Assembly (NCBI GenBank): GCA_002359825.1
Contig: DENY01000213.1
Coordinates: 17,061 to 24,851 of the forward strand
Length of the DNA: 7,791 bases
Reading direction: 5' to 3'
Source: Bacteroidales bacterium UBA2632
Lineage (GTDB): Bacteria; Bacteroidota; Bacteroidia; Bacteroidales; Dysgonomonadaceae
Shown here: positions 1-6,460 of the stretch, one piece after another
How the letters are laid out: every line of letters begins with the position of its first letter
How positions within the stretch are numbered: the stretch's first letter is position 1
The notes under the pieces: generated by a model
Database searches by the model: none
What the model saw: the letters and a program-made list of their open reading frames with translations, nothing else
Told to the model about the DNA's origin: nothing
Translations under genes and position numbers: made by a program

Positions 1-989
1 CCTATTTCTTTTGATCCTAACTTTGTTTTAGTTTGCGATTCAAATACAGGTTCTTCAACTTTTATACTTATAGCAGCAACCATACCACTGCGAATGTCAG
101 AGAATTCAAAGTTTTTATTGTAAAACTCTCTCATCACACGGGCTACAGCCTCTCTAAATGCAGTCAAATGTGTACCGCCTTGCGTTGTGTGCTGTCCGTT
201 CACAAATGAGTAGTATTCCTCACCATATTGATTGGTGTGGGTAATGGCCACCTCAATATCGGCACCGTGTATATGGATTATGGGGTAGAGAGCTTCATCG
301 GTTAAGTTTTCATTCAGTAAATCCTCAAGTCCATTTTTAGAAAAATACTTTTTATCATTGAACGTAATTGTCAAACCTGTATTAAGGAATACATAATTCT
401 TTAATAACGGTTCAATGTGTTCTTCTCTGTAATGGTATTCTCCAAAAATAGTTTCGTCTGGAATAAACTCAACAAGTGTTCCATTGTTTTGAGTGGATGG
501 TTCAAGTTCAGATTCATCTATGGTCAGACCTTGTTCAAATATTACGTTTTTTGCTAATTTCTCTCTATAACTTTCTATGAAGAAATTAGAGGATAAGGCA
601 TTAACGGCTTTGATACCAACACCATTTAATCCTACCGACTTTTTAAAAGCTTTTGAGTCATATTTAGCTCCCGTATTCATTTTAGATGCAACATCTTTCA
701 CCTTTCCAAGAGGAACACCTCGTCCGTAGTCACGTACCGAGACCTTCTTGCCTTCAATTTTTACATCGATAACTTTACCATAGCCCATCATGTGCTCGTC
801 AATAGAGTTGTCCAATACTTCCTTAAGAAGTACATATATACCATCATCTGATGATGTTCCATCTCCTAACTTCCCAATATACATCCCCGGACGACGACGA
901 ATGTGTTCTTGCCAATCTAAAGTTACAATATTTTCTTCCTGGTAATTACCTTTTTGAATCGTTACTGTTTTATCTTCTATATTCTCCAC
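1..989 (-). CDS. parE: DNA topoisomerase IV subunit B (ParE), N-terminal part, cut by window edge
   Basis: ATPase subunit of a type IIA topoisomerase, which unlinks daughter chromosomes together with ParC. The visible 329 codons hold the GHKL ATPase domain and most of the transducer domain. Seen: RRRPGMYIG at residues 31-39, the N-box EVLDNSIDE at 57-65 with Mg-binding Asn61, the DYGRGVP box at 87-93, the GLNGVG ATP-lid glycines at 120-125, and [10 protein letters not shown] at 265-274. The reading frame is still open at base 1, so the TOPRIM and C-terminal parts lie outside. [19 protein letters not shown] fits Bacteroidota ParE; GyrB normally has a GLHHLVYEVVDNSIDEA-type stretch here. The start is GTG at 989-987: an in-frame stop lies a few codons upstream with no ATG between, and the next Met is inside the ATPase fold. 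It lies 46 bases downstream of the GNAT-like gene with no visible promoter, so co-transcription is likely. Confidence 0.9.
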   Translation of the reverse strand, partial: MENIEDKTVTIQKGNYQEENIVTLDWQEHIRRRPGMYIGKLGDGTSSDDGIYVLLKEVLDNSIDEHMMGYGKVIDVKIEGKKVSVRDYGRGVPLGKVKDVASKMNTGAKYDSKAFKKSVGLNGVGIKAVNALSSNFFIESYREKLAKNVIFEQGLTIDESELEPSTQNNGTLVEFIPDETIFGEYHYREEHIEPLLKNYVFLNTGLTITFNDKKYFSKNGLEDLLNENLTDEALYPIIHIHGADIEVAITHTNQYGEEYYSFVNGQHTTQGGTHLTAFREAVARVMREFYNKNFEFSDIRSGMVAAISIKVEEPVFESQTKTKLGSKEI

Positions 990-1035
990 GTTCTGTTTTA
1001 TACACCTTTCTGTTTAATAATTAATTTTTTGTGCA

Positions 1036-2166
1036 TTAAAGCTCTTTGATATAAGCTCTGCGCTTTTTGTGTCGTTCTGCATCTAACCCGTCCCACATTG
1101 ATTGAACACGACTGTTGAGTTCCAATTCTGGATTGCTCTCAGCTACTTCAAAACCGAGTTTATTAGAAGCAAGGATAAATTCATTGAATATTAAAGCATT
1201 CACTCCTTTTCCTTGATACTCGGGGTCCACCCCAATCAATAATAGATCTAAGACTTTATTATTGTTGCTTTTCAAAGCACGATAAAGATGGAACCATCCT
1301 GTAGGTAAAAACTTTCCTTTTCCTTTTTGTAATGCAGTAGCTAAACTGGGTATTCCAATTCCAAAACCAACAAGTTTGTGATCTTCTTGTCGCAATACAA
1401 CGGTGAAAAACTCTAACCGAAGCATTGGGATATACATATTTATGTAATACTCTATTTGTCTATCGCTCAACTCAACATATCCATACAGGTCTTTGTACGC
1501 TTCATTTAAAAGTCTGAATACTCCATCTGCATATTCAAGTGCTTCTTTTTTATCACTAAAATGTTTTACAATCAGACCAAATCTTTTTTGAACTATTTTT
1601 CCTACACGATCAAATCTTTCGGGTATTTCTTTTGGTATTTGGATCAAATATTCATTCCAGTCTTGATCTTTGACATACCCCATGTTTTCGATATGAGTCT
1701 TATAATAAGGATAGCTGTAACTAGTTATCATAGTCGATATACGATCAAAGCCTTCAATCAACAGACCTTCATGGTCTAAATCAGTAAATCCAAGAGGTCC
1801 ATGAATATGAGTCATTCCTTTATGTCGTGCCCAACTTTCTGCAGTTCCAAAGAGTTTTCTCGCTACTTCAGCATCATCTATAAAATCAACAAAACCGAAC
1901 CTAGCATGTTTTTGCTTCCATATTTCATTGGCCTTATGATTTATGATTGCCGCAATACGTCCTACAATTTCATCATTTCTATAAGCTAGAAAATATTCCG
2001 CTTCACAATGATCAAATGCAGGGTTTTTCTCTCGGTTCAATGTTGCAAACTCATCGTAAATTAATGGTGGAACATATTGTTTGCAATCTTTGTATAGATT
2101 TATATTGAAGTAAACAAACTTTTTCAATAAAGCCTTATCATGAACTTTCTTTATTACTATCGACAT
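1036..2166 (-). CDS. GNAT-fold N-acetyltransferase-like protein of unknown substrate, 376 aa
   Basis: Probable acyl-CoA-dependent acyltransferase whose substrate cannot be read from the sequence. The C-terminal part (about residues 250-376) looks like a GNAT domain: strand LEFFTVVLRQ, then KLVGFGIGIPS, then acetyl-CoA binding motif A as IGVDPEYQGKGVNALIF (311-327, Q-G-K-G at 318-321). It ends in a basic segment, HKKRRAYIKEL. The N-terminal half has a similar pattern (FLAYRNDEIVGRIAAIINHK at 59-78, then HGPLGFTDLDHEGLLIEGF at 122-140), so it may be a second, degenerate GNAT fold. It resembles the large conserved proteins annotated simply as N-acetyltransferase in Bacteroidota, similar in size to E. 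coli YghO; that link is from memory. The ATG start at 2166 gives MSIVIKK and sits about 90 bases below a good promoter. It is first gene of a likely unit with parE. No signal peptide or membrane segment is apparent. Confidence 0.8.
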   Translation of the reverse strand: MSIVIKKVHDKALLKKFVYFNINLYKDCKQYVPPLIYDEFATLNREKNPAFDHCEAEYFLAYRNDEIVGRIAAIINHKANEIWKQKHARFGFVDFIDDAEVARKLFGTAESWARHKGMTHIHGPLGFTDLDHEGLLIEGFDRISTMITSYSYPYYKTHIENMGYVKDQDWNEYLIQIPKEIPERFDRVGKIVQKRFGLIVKHFSDKKEALEYADGVFRLLNEAYKDLYGYVELSDRQIEYYINMYIPMLRLEFFTVVLRQEDHKLVGFGIGIPSLATALQKGKGKFLPTGWFHLYRALKSNNNKVLDLLLIGVDPEYQGKGVNALIFNEFILASNKLGFEVAESNPELELNSRVQSMWDGLDAERHKKRRAYIKEL

Positions 2167-2262
2167 ATGTTTTGAGGTCTTTTAGGTTCTATATAATTAT
2201 CAATGTTATCACGCTAAAAAAGAGGTGTGAGAGCATCTTGATTTTATTCTTAGTATGTAAAG

Positions 2263-2293
2263 CAAAGATACACTATTTTTTCTAATGCATAAA
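2263..2293 (-). promoter_or_regulatory. Promoter for the GNAT-like gene and parE
   Basis: Read on the minus strand, TATCTTTG (2270-2263) matches the Bacteroidota -7 consensus TAnnTTTG exactly. TTTA (2293-2290) lies 19 bases upstream, one mismatch from the -33 element TTTG. Transcription would start near 2256, giving an untranslated leader of about 90 bases with no Shine-Dalgarno sequence. It lies just downstream of the rng terminator, as expected for an independent unit. Confidence 0.7.
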
Positions 2294-2335
2294 GAAAACC
2301 TATTTCTTAGTTAAAACCATTCTTTCGGTAATAAA

Positions 2336-2373
2336 ATAAAGCCGATCTACTATATAGTAAAAATCGGCTTTAT
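2336..2373 (-). terminator. Intrinsic terminator of rng
   Basis: Perfect 11-bp inverted repeat, 2336-2346 with 2363-2373 (core AAAGCCGAT / ATCGGCTTT). The loop region contains a further 12-base palindrome, TACTATATAGTA at 2348-2359, that can extend the hairpin. On the minus strand it is preceded by an A-run and followed by a T-rich tail (TTTATTTTATTA). It begins 30 bases after the rng stop codon. The plus strand also has a T-run (2379-2386), so it could terminate in both directions. Confidence 0.85.
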
Positions 2374-2403
2374 AATTCTTTTTTTTGAAATGGAACAAAA
2401 ATA

Positions 2404-3975
2404 TTATTTCATTTCAACATTATCTTTCAGGTCTATTTCATTTCCGTCGGTGTCGAAAAATTCATATTGCAAAAAACCAAAGTCCTGGTTGGGTATGATT
2501 TTCAAACCGGGTGTGTTAAATTTTTTACGCCATTTTCGTTTCATTGAAAATAAACCTTGCTGTATATACGCTGCAACATAGGGATGTATGTGCAAACTAA
2601 ATCTCTTCACTCCTAAATTTTTCACGAGATATTCAATCTTGCTTTCAAGTGTATCTGTAAATAATATTGAGGCCTTTATTTTTCCTTTTCCTAAACAAGT
2701 AGGACAATCTTCTCTTGTAGCAATTTCCATTTCTGGTCTTACACGTTGGCGAGTAATCTGCATTAAGCCAAATTTGCTCAGGGGTAGTATGTTGTGTCTG
2801 GCACGATCTTTAGCCATAAACTCTTGCATTTTAGCAAGAAGTTGGTTCCGATGTTCACCTTGTGACATATCGATAAAATCTATGACTATTATCCCCCCCA
2901 TATCTCTTAATCGTAATTGTCGCGCAATTTCTTCTGCTGCAGCAACATTCACTTCAAAGGCACTGTCTTCTTGACCAAGAGATGACTTATTTCGATTTCC
3001 GCTATTTACATCAACAACATGGAGTGCCTCGGTATGTTCTATAATAAGGTAGGCACCATTTTTAAATGTCACTGTTTTACCAAAGAGCGATTTTATTTGT
3101 TTGGTTACACCGAAATTATCAAAGATTGGCTGTGCTCCATTGTAAAGTTTTACTACTTTTTTATTATTTGGAGCTATTAAGCTTATATAATCGGTAACCT
3201 GCTTAAACACATCTTTATTATTGATGTGTATTTGTTCAAAAGAAGGGTTGAATATATCTCTTAAAATCGCCACTGTTCTTGCTGTTTCCTCATAAATGAT
3301 GGATGGTGCTTTTGCTTTAGGCAATTTGGCAATATTCAGTTCCCAACGTTTTACTAATACTTTGAGCTCTGCGTCGAGCTCAGCAACTCGTTTTCCTTCG
3401 GCGTTAGTACGTACAATTACGCCGTAATTTTTAGGTTTAATGCTCTGAAGAAGTTGTCTGAGGCGTGCTCTTTCTTCCCGCGATTTTATTTTCTGAGAAA
3501 CCGAAACTCTGTCGGTTAGCGGGATAAGGATAAGAAATCTTCCTGCAAAGGATATTTCTGATGTCAAACGCGGTCCTTTTGTAGAGATAGGCTCTTTGGC
3601 TATCTGAACCAGTAACTCTTGACCAACTTTTAGTATATCGCTAATGCGACCATCTTTTTTGATGTCTGGCATCAACCTCATTTTCTGAAGTTGGAGGGGC
3701 TTCTTTTTTTCTTGAGCAATCTCTTGAAATTTCAAAAACGAGTTAAATTGAATCCCTAAATCTAAATAGTGAAGAAAAGCGTCTTTTTTGTAACCTACAT
3801 CAACAAATGCAGCGTTAAGTGCGGGCATAAGTTTCTTAACCCTACCCACGTAAACATTACCTACCGAAAAAGATTCGTCTTGCGCTTCTTTTTGAAACTC
3901 TACTAACTTTTTGTCTTCGAGTACAGCAATTGAAATCTCTTTTGGTTGAACATCTACAACTAGTTCGCTTATCAC
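2404..3975 (-). CDS. rng: Ribonuclease G (RNase E/G family endoribonuclease)
   Basis: Cytoplasmic single-strand endoribonuclease that matures rRNA ends and starts mRNA decay. At 523 aa it has RNase G size and lacks the long C-terminal scaffold of RNase E. Domains in order: short N-terminal segment SELVVDVQPKEISIAVLEDK (3-22); S1-like RNA-binding domain from about residue 38 (VGNVYVGRVKKLMPALNAAF), with a 35-40 residue lysine-rich insert; 5'-sensor region near 130-200; then the DNase I-like catalytic domain. Catalytic Mg-binding Asp322 (VVDVNS) and Asp366 (VIDFIDM) are both present, as are RQLRLRDMGG (352-361) and the Zn-link CPTC at 424-427. The protein appears intact. Start is GTG at 3975-3973: the MISELVVDV terminus fits the family, and the only in-frame codons upstream before a stop are AAA, CAA, AAA and ATT. 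It follows HU and the COX24-type gene after a 171-base structured leader and ends at a clear terminator. Confidence 0.95.
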   Translation of the reverse strand: MISELVVDVQPKEISIAVLEDKKLVEFQKEAQDESFSVGNVYVGRVKKLMPALNAAFVDVGYKKDAFLHYLDLGIQFNSFLKFQEIAQEKKKPLQLQKMRLMPDIKKDGRISDILKVGQELLVQIAKEPISTKGPRLTSEISFAGRFLILIPLTDRVSVSQKIKSREERARLRQLLQSIKPKNYGVIVRTNAEGKRVAELDAELKVLVKRWELNIAKLPKAKAPSIIYEETARTVAILRDIFNPSFEQIHINNKDVFKQVTDYISLIAPNNKKVVKLYNGAQPIFDNFGVTKQIKSLFGKTVTFKNGAYLIIEHTEALHVVDVNSGNRNKSSLGQEDSAFEVNVAAAEEIARQLRLRDMGGIIVIDFIDMSQGEHRNQLLAKMQEFMAKDRARHNILPLSKFGLMQITRQRVRPEMEIATREDCPTCLGKGKIKASILFTDTLESKIEYLVKNLGVKRFSLHIHPYVAAYIQQGLFSMKRKWRKKFNTPGLKIIPNQDFGFLQYEFFDTDGNEIDLKDNVEMK

Positions 3976-4026
3976 AATTTTTTGTTTTTAAATTTTCATT
4001 ATTATATTTATTAATCTTTCATTTAC

Positions 4027-4052
4027 GGTTTGTTTCTTATCACGAAACAACC
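4027..4052 (-). promoter_or_regulatory. Hairpin in the rng leader (second inverted repeat)
   Basis: Inverted repeat GGTTTGTTTC (4027-4036) and GAAACAACC (4044-4052) with a 7-base loop, pairing over 9 bp with one bulged base. On the minus strand it is followed by GTAAATGAAAG, not a T-run, so it is not an intrinsic terminator. It begins about 50 bases before the rng start codon. A role in mRNA stability or control of rng is inference. Confidence 0.45.
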
Positions 4053-4077
4053 TACTGGATACTGCAGAAAGAACAAA
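4047..4077 (-). promoter_or_regulatory. Weak candidate promoter for rng
   Basis: On the minus strand TTTG (4077-4074) is separated by 19 bases from TAGGTTGT (4054-4047), which matches TAnnTTTG at four of its six fixed positions. The spacing is right but the -7 element is poor, and the -33 element lies inside the arm of a perfect 14-bp inverted repeat. If real, RNA would begin near 4040, inside the second hairpin. Confidence 0.25.
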
Positions 4078-4111
4078 CTTAGTAATATTTCCATTCTTAA
4101 GTTTGTTCTTT
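4068..4111 (-). terminator. Perfect 14-bp inverted repeat between the COX24-type gene and rng; probable terminator or attenuator
   Basis: AAAGAACAAACTTA (4068-4081) and TAAGTTTGTTCTTT (4098-4111) are exact reverse complements around a 16-base loop. It starts about 35 bases after the stop of the COX24-type gene, where a terminator for the HU unit would be expected. The minus-strand tail TTCTTTCTGCAG is a poor U-run and the stem is AT-rich, so termination may be partial, letting some transcripts continue into rng. Confidence 0.55.
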
Positions 4112-4146
4112 TTGTTTATCTTTAAAAGAATATAAATAGAAAAAAA

Positions 4147-4236
4147 CTATTTCTTTTTATGTCTGTTTTTTCTAAGTCTCTTTTTTCTCTTATGCACTGA
4201 CATTTTGCTTCTTTTTCTCTTTTTTCCGCTTGGCAT
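4147..4236 (-). CDS. AURKAIP1/COX24 domain-containing small basic protein, 29 aa
   Basis: A 30-codon frame including stop that begins MPSGKKRKRSKMSVHKRK and ends LRKNRHKKK. More than half of the residues are Lys, Arg or His, and there are no acidic residues. This matches the very short Bacteroidota proteins annotated as AURKAIP1/COX24 domain-containing, always rich in the KRKKRLRKNRHKKK pattern. From family knowledge, the domain occurs in mitochondrial small-subunit protein mS38 and resembles the actinobacterial mini-protein bS22, so a place on the 30S ribosomal subunit is likely but inferred. The ATG follows an A-rich AAATAAATA leader with no Shine-Dalgarno, usual in this phylum. It lies 33 bases downstream of HU on the same strand with no promoter visible between, so it is probably transcribed with HU. 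An internal ATG at 4203 is possible but would lose the conserved MPSGKK start. Confidence 0.88.
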   Translation of the reverse strand: MPSGKKRKRSKMSVHKRKKRLRKNRHKKK

Positions 4237-4269
4237 TTATTTATTTCTTAAGTTGTTTATACTAATATC

Positions 4270-4560
4270 TTATTTTCGTTTCGTTTGTTCCTTAACTTGA
4301 TTAGCAAATGTTTTTGCAGGTTTAAACGCTGGAATGTTGTGTTCGGGAATTATTATTGTGGTGTTTTTAGATATATTACGAGCCGTTTTTTGTGCTCTTT
4401 TCTTTACGATGAAACTACCAAATCCACGAAGGTATACATTCTCATTATCGGATAATGATTCTTTTACTACTTCCATAAAAGATTCAACTGTTGCTAAAAC
4501 AGAGGCTTTATCAATCCCCGTGTTTTTTGCAATTTCATTTACAATATCTGCTTTAGTCAT
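4270..4560 (-). CDS. HU/IHF-family DNA-binding protein, 96 aa
   Basis: Small dimeric nucleoid protein that bends or coats DNA. The fold is recognisable: helical N-terminus MTKADIVNEIAKNTGIDK (1-18), dimer helix to about residue 38, the GFGSF signature at 46-50, then the beta-arm region (51-76) and PAFKPAKTF at 78-86. The usual arm-tip motif RNPxTG reads RNISKN at 61-66, so the proline that intercalates into DNA and the following glycine are absent. I recall this as typical of the rng-linked HU copy in Bacteroidota, not a local defect. The ATG at 4560 is chosen although the frame is open to 4653: it gives the standard MTKADIV terminus and about the normal 90-96 aa length, and the promoter lies at 4608-4639, inside the longer frame. 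It is divergent from mutY and is followed by the COX24-type gene 33 bases on. Confidence 0.93.
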   Translation of the reverse strand: MTKADIVNEIAKNTGIDKASVLATVESFMEVVKESLSDNENVYLRGFGSFIVKKRAQKTARNISKNTTIIIPEHNIPAFKPAKTFANQVKEQTKRK

Positions 4561-4607
4561 TTTTCTGTTTTTATAAAAAGGTTTATTGTTACTAATTTTT
4601 TGGACTG

Positions 4608-4639
4608 CAAATATATAGCTTTTTTCAATAGATGGAAAA
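4608..4639 (-). promoter_or_regulatory. Promoter for HU and the COX24-type gene
   Basis: On the minus strand TATATTTG (4615-4608) is a perfect match to the TAnnTTTG -7 element. TTTT (4639-4636) lies 20 bases upstream as an imperfect -33 element. Transcription would start near 4601, about 40 bases before the ATG at 4560. This supports the shorter HU start. Confidence 0.65.
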
Positions 4640-4669
4640 TAAATGCTCTTCAATTTTCATTAATTATCG

Positions 4670-4720
4670 TAATTTAGCCGATTATTGTGCTCATTTAGTG
4701 TTACTATCAAAATTTAGTGT
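4670..4720 (+). promoter_or_regulatory. Weak mutY promoter candidate with three ATTTAG repeats
   Basis: TAATTTAG at 4670-4677 matches TAnnTTTG at all but one fixed position, but no convincing -33 element stands 19-20 bases upstream. ATTTAG occurs at 4672, 4693 and 4712, and the last two copies extend to ATTTAGTGT. The copies are 21 and 19 bases apart, close to two helical turns. The whole interval 4561-4741 otherwise holds only the HU promoter. Either a promoter or an operator reading is tentative. Confidence 0.3.
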
Positions 4721-4741
4721 GTAATTTCTTATCCTCAATTT

Positions 4742-5815
4742 ATGGATGCAAATGTATTAAGTGAATCAAAGCGAAGAGATTTAATCCAACGTCTTATTGG
4801 ATGGTATGAACAAAACAATCGGAATTTGCCATGGCGCGAAACCAACGACTCTTATAAAATATGGGTGTCCGAAGTGATATTACAGCAAACTCGTGTTGTT
4901 CAAGGATTCGATTATTACTTAAGATTTATAGAGAGATTTCCAACAGTGAAAATTTTAGCTGAATCATCGGAAAAAGAAGTTTTAAAAGCTTGGCAAGGAT
5001 TGGGGTATTATACCAGAGCTCGCAATCTCCACAAAGGTGCGAAAGAGGTCGTAGAATTACATGATGGAATACTACCCGAAACTTATAATCAGATAATATC
5101 AATCCGAGGTATTGGTGTATATACAGCCGCCGCAATTTTATCAATAGCCTATAATAAACCTTATGCTGTTGTAGATGGTAATGTATATAGAGTTCTTTCG
5201 CGATTATTTGCAATTGAAACACCAATCGATTCTTCAGTAGGTAAAAAACAATTTTCAAAACTTGCTCAGCAGTTATTAGATGTTTCCAATCCTGGTAAAT
5301 ATAATCAAGCAATAATGGAGTTTGGTGCCTTACATTGTACTCCTTCAAAACCTCTTTGTGAATCTTGTCCTTTGGAACATTTGTGGTTAAGCAGAAAATT
5401 GAATATGCAGTTGGATCTCCCAGTAAAGAGTAAGAAAGTAAAAGTTAGAAGTAGATATTTCCATTATTTTCAAATCGAATATAATGGATTTACCTATTTA
5501 AATAAAAGGCAAGAAAATGATATATGGAAAAATATGTATGAATTTCCATTAATATCTGCTGTTGAAGGTACGAATTTAACAGAATTGATGAATTCGCACT
5601 ATTTTTCGTCTCTATTCGGCAATGCTGAAATAATAATTCAGCCAAATCAAAAGCAAATTAAACATATACTTACTCATCAGCATATCTACGCCAACTTTTA
5701 TACCATTAAAGCAACTAAGCTAAACGAGGGTTTATTTGCAGATTTCGTGAAACTAAAGGTAGATAATATATCTCAGTATCCCATCTCTCGCCTAATACAC
5801 AGATATTTAGAGTAA
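4742..5815 (+). CDS. mutY: A/G-specific adenine glycosylase MutY, with altered [4Fe-4S] cysteine motif
   Basis: Base excision repair glycosylase that removes adenine mispaired with 8-oxoguanine. Seen in its 357 aa: LPWRETNDSYKIWVSEVILQ (29-48) with catalytic Glu44; the helix-hairpin-helix IRGIGVYTAAAI (121-132), with Tyr127 at the site that is Ser or Tyr in MutY and Lys in endonuclease III; VVDGNVYRVLSR (143-154) with catalytic Asp145; and a Nudix-like C-terminal 8-oxoG recognition domain from about 235. The iron-sulfur motif should be C-x6-C-x2-C-x5-C. Cys199, Cys206 and Cys209 are present, but residue 215, the fourth ligand, is Trp (TGG at 5384-5386). The FSH motif of the C-terminal domain reads LTH at 310-312. 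The frame is otherwise intact and full length, so the gene is not obviously dead. ATG at 4742 gives a family-typical N-terminus. It diverges from HU, precedes ssb by 108 bases, and has no clear terminator. Confidence 0.95.
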   Translation: MDANVLSESKRRDLIQRLIGWYEQNNRNLPWRETNDSYKIWVSEVILQQTRVVQGFDYYLRFIERFPTVKILAESSEKEVLKAWQGLGYYTRARNLHKGAKEVVELHDGILPETYNQIISIRGIGVYTAAAILSIAYNKPYAVVDGNVYRVLSRLFAIETPIDSSVGKKQFSKLAQQLLDVSNPGKYNQAIMEFGALHCTPSKPLCESCPLEHLWLSRKLNMQLDLPVKSKKVKVRSRYFHYFQIEYNGFTYLNKRQENDIWKNMYEFPLISAVEGTNLTELMNSHYFSSLFGNAEIIIQPNQKQIKHILTHQHIYANFYTIKATKLNEGLFADFVKLKVDNISQYPISRLIHRYLE

Positions 5816-5848
5816 AAGTAGTTGAGTGTAATTAAAGTCATTAAATAA

Positions 5849-5878
5849 TTGTTTATTAGAAAAGTTTCATTACTTTTG
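5849..5878 (+). promoter_or_regulatory. Promoter for ssb
   Basis: TTG at 5849-5851, a spacer of exactly 19 bases, and TACTTTTG at 5871-5878, a perfect TAnnTTTG element. This is the best promoter in the window. The start of transcription would be near 5885, leaving a leader of about 40 bases with a small ATCAA-GCAA-TTGAT hairpin at 5891-5904. It also shows that the open frame upstream of 5924 is not translated as part of SSB. Confidence 0.8.
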
Positions 5879-5923
5879 TTTTTAAACACAATCAAGCAAT
5901 TGATTAATCTAAAATTTGAAATT

Positions 5924-6370
5924 ATGTCAGTAAACAAAGTTATTCTATTAGGAAATGTGGGAAAAGATCCTGAAATCAAATATTTTGATAACGACAGGGC
6001 AGTAGCTAGTTTTTCATTAGCAACCACTGAACGTGGTTATAAAACTTCAAGTGGAATTGATGTTCCTGAAAAGACAGAGTGGCACAACATTTCTTGCTGG
6101 GGTGGTCTAGCAAAAGTTGTGGAACAATATGTGAAAAAGGGAGATCCTCTTTATATTGAAGGGAAAATTAGAACTCGTTCATATGATGATAAAAACGGCA
6201 ATAAAAGATACTTTACCGAAGTACACGTGGAAAATCTAGAGATGTTAGGAAGAAAGTCAAGCGGAGGTTCACAACAACCAGCGAATGATTATCCTGCTAA
6301 TAACCAGCCGAATTCAACACAGTCTACTCCTTCTGCCGACACGTCAGAATTTGACGATTTGCCGTTCTAA
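5924..6370 (+). CDS. ssb: Single-stranded DNA-binding protein SSB
   Basis: Binds and protects single-stranded DNA in replication, recombination and repair, and recruits partner proteins through its C-terminal tail. At 148 aa it is a normal bacterial SSB. The OB fold occupies about residues 1-110, opening with MSVNKVILLGNVGKDPEIKY, with TEWHNISCWGGLAKVVEQYV at 51-70 (the stacking Trp53 and Trp59) and GDPLYIEGKIRTRSYDDKNG at 73-92. A Ser, Gln, Asn and Pro-rich linker (about 111-139) follows, and the acidic tip SEFDDLPF (141-148) is the canonical partner-binding end. The ATG at 5924 is preferred over the upstream TTG at 5849 because MSVNKVILLG is the family N-terminus and the promoter overlaps the TTG. 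The gene sits between mutY and gldE, a known Bacteroidota order, and ends at a strong terminator. Confidence 0.97.
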   Translation: MSVNKVILLGNVGKDPEIKYFDNDRAVASFSLATTERGYKTSSGIDVPEKTEWHNISCWGGLAKVVEQYVKKGDPLYIEGKIRTRSYDDKNGNKRYFTEVHVENLEMLGRKSSGGSQQPANDYPANNQPNSTQSTPSADTSEFDDLPF

Positions 6371-6385
6371 AAAAAGAAATTAAAG

Positions 6386-6436
6386 AGGATGTCATTTTCT
6401 ATAATTCAAATTATGGATTGAAGACATCCTTTTTTT
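6386..6436 (+). terminator. Intrinsic terminator after ssb
   Basis: AGGATGTC (6386-6393) pairs with GACATCCT (6423-6430), followed by an uninterrupted T-run to 6436. The loop holds a second short stem, ATAATT (6401-6406) with AATTAT (6409-6414). It starts 15 bases after the ssb stop codon. An A-run just upstream could pair with the T-run and allow function on the other strand. Confidence 0.88.
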
Positions 6437-6460
6437 ATTGTATAACTAACAACATTACAC

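Noticed and set aside
2588..2974. Plus-strand open frame of 128 codons opposite rng
   Set aside because: It is the complement of the RNase G catalytic and C-terminal coding sequence, with no promoter or family features.
3988..4022. Two three-codon ATG frames (ATG AAA GAT TAA and ATG AAA ATT TAA) in the rng leader
   Set aside because: Such tiny frames are expected by chance in AT-rich leaders, and nothing supports their translation.
4561..4653. N-terminal extension of HU (31 extra residues from an open frame up to 4653)
   Set aside because: The family N-terminus starts at 4560, and a good minus-strand promoter at 4608-4639 overlaps the extension.
4926..5348. Minus-strand open frame of 140 codons opposite mutY
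   Set aside because: It is antisense to a clear MutY coding region, has no recognisable motif, and has skewed, low-complexity composition typical of a shadow frame.
5816..5848. Possible terminator after mutY
   Set aside because: The stretch is AT-rich but holds no stable stem followed by a T-run.
5849..5923. TTG-initiated N-terminal extension of SSB
   Set aside because: The TTG is the -33 element of the ssb promoter, and MSVNKVILLG at 5924 is the normal SSB start.
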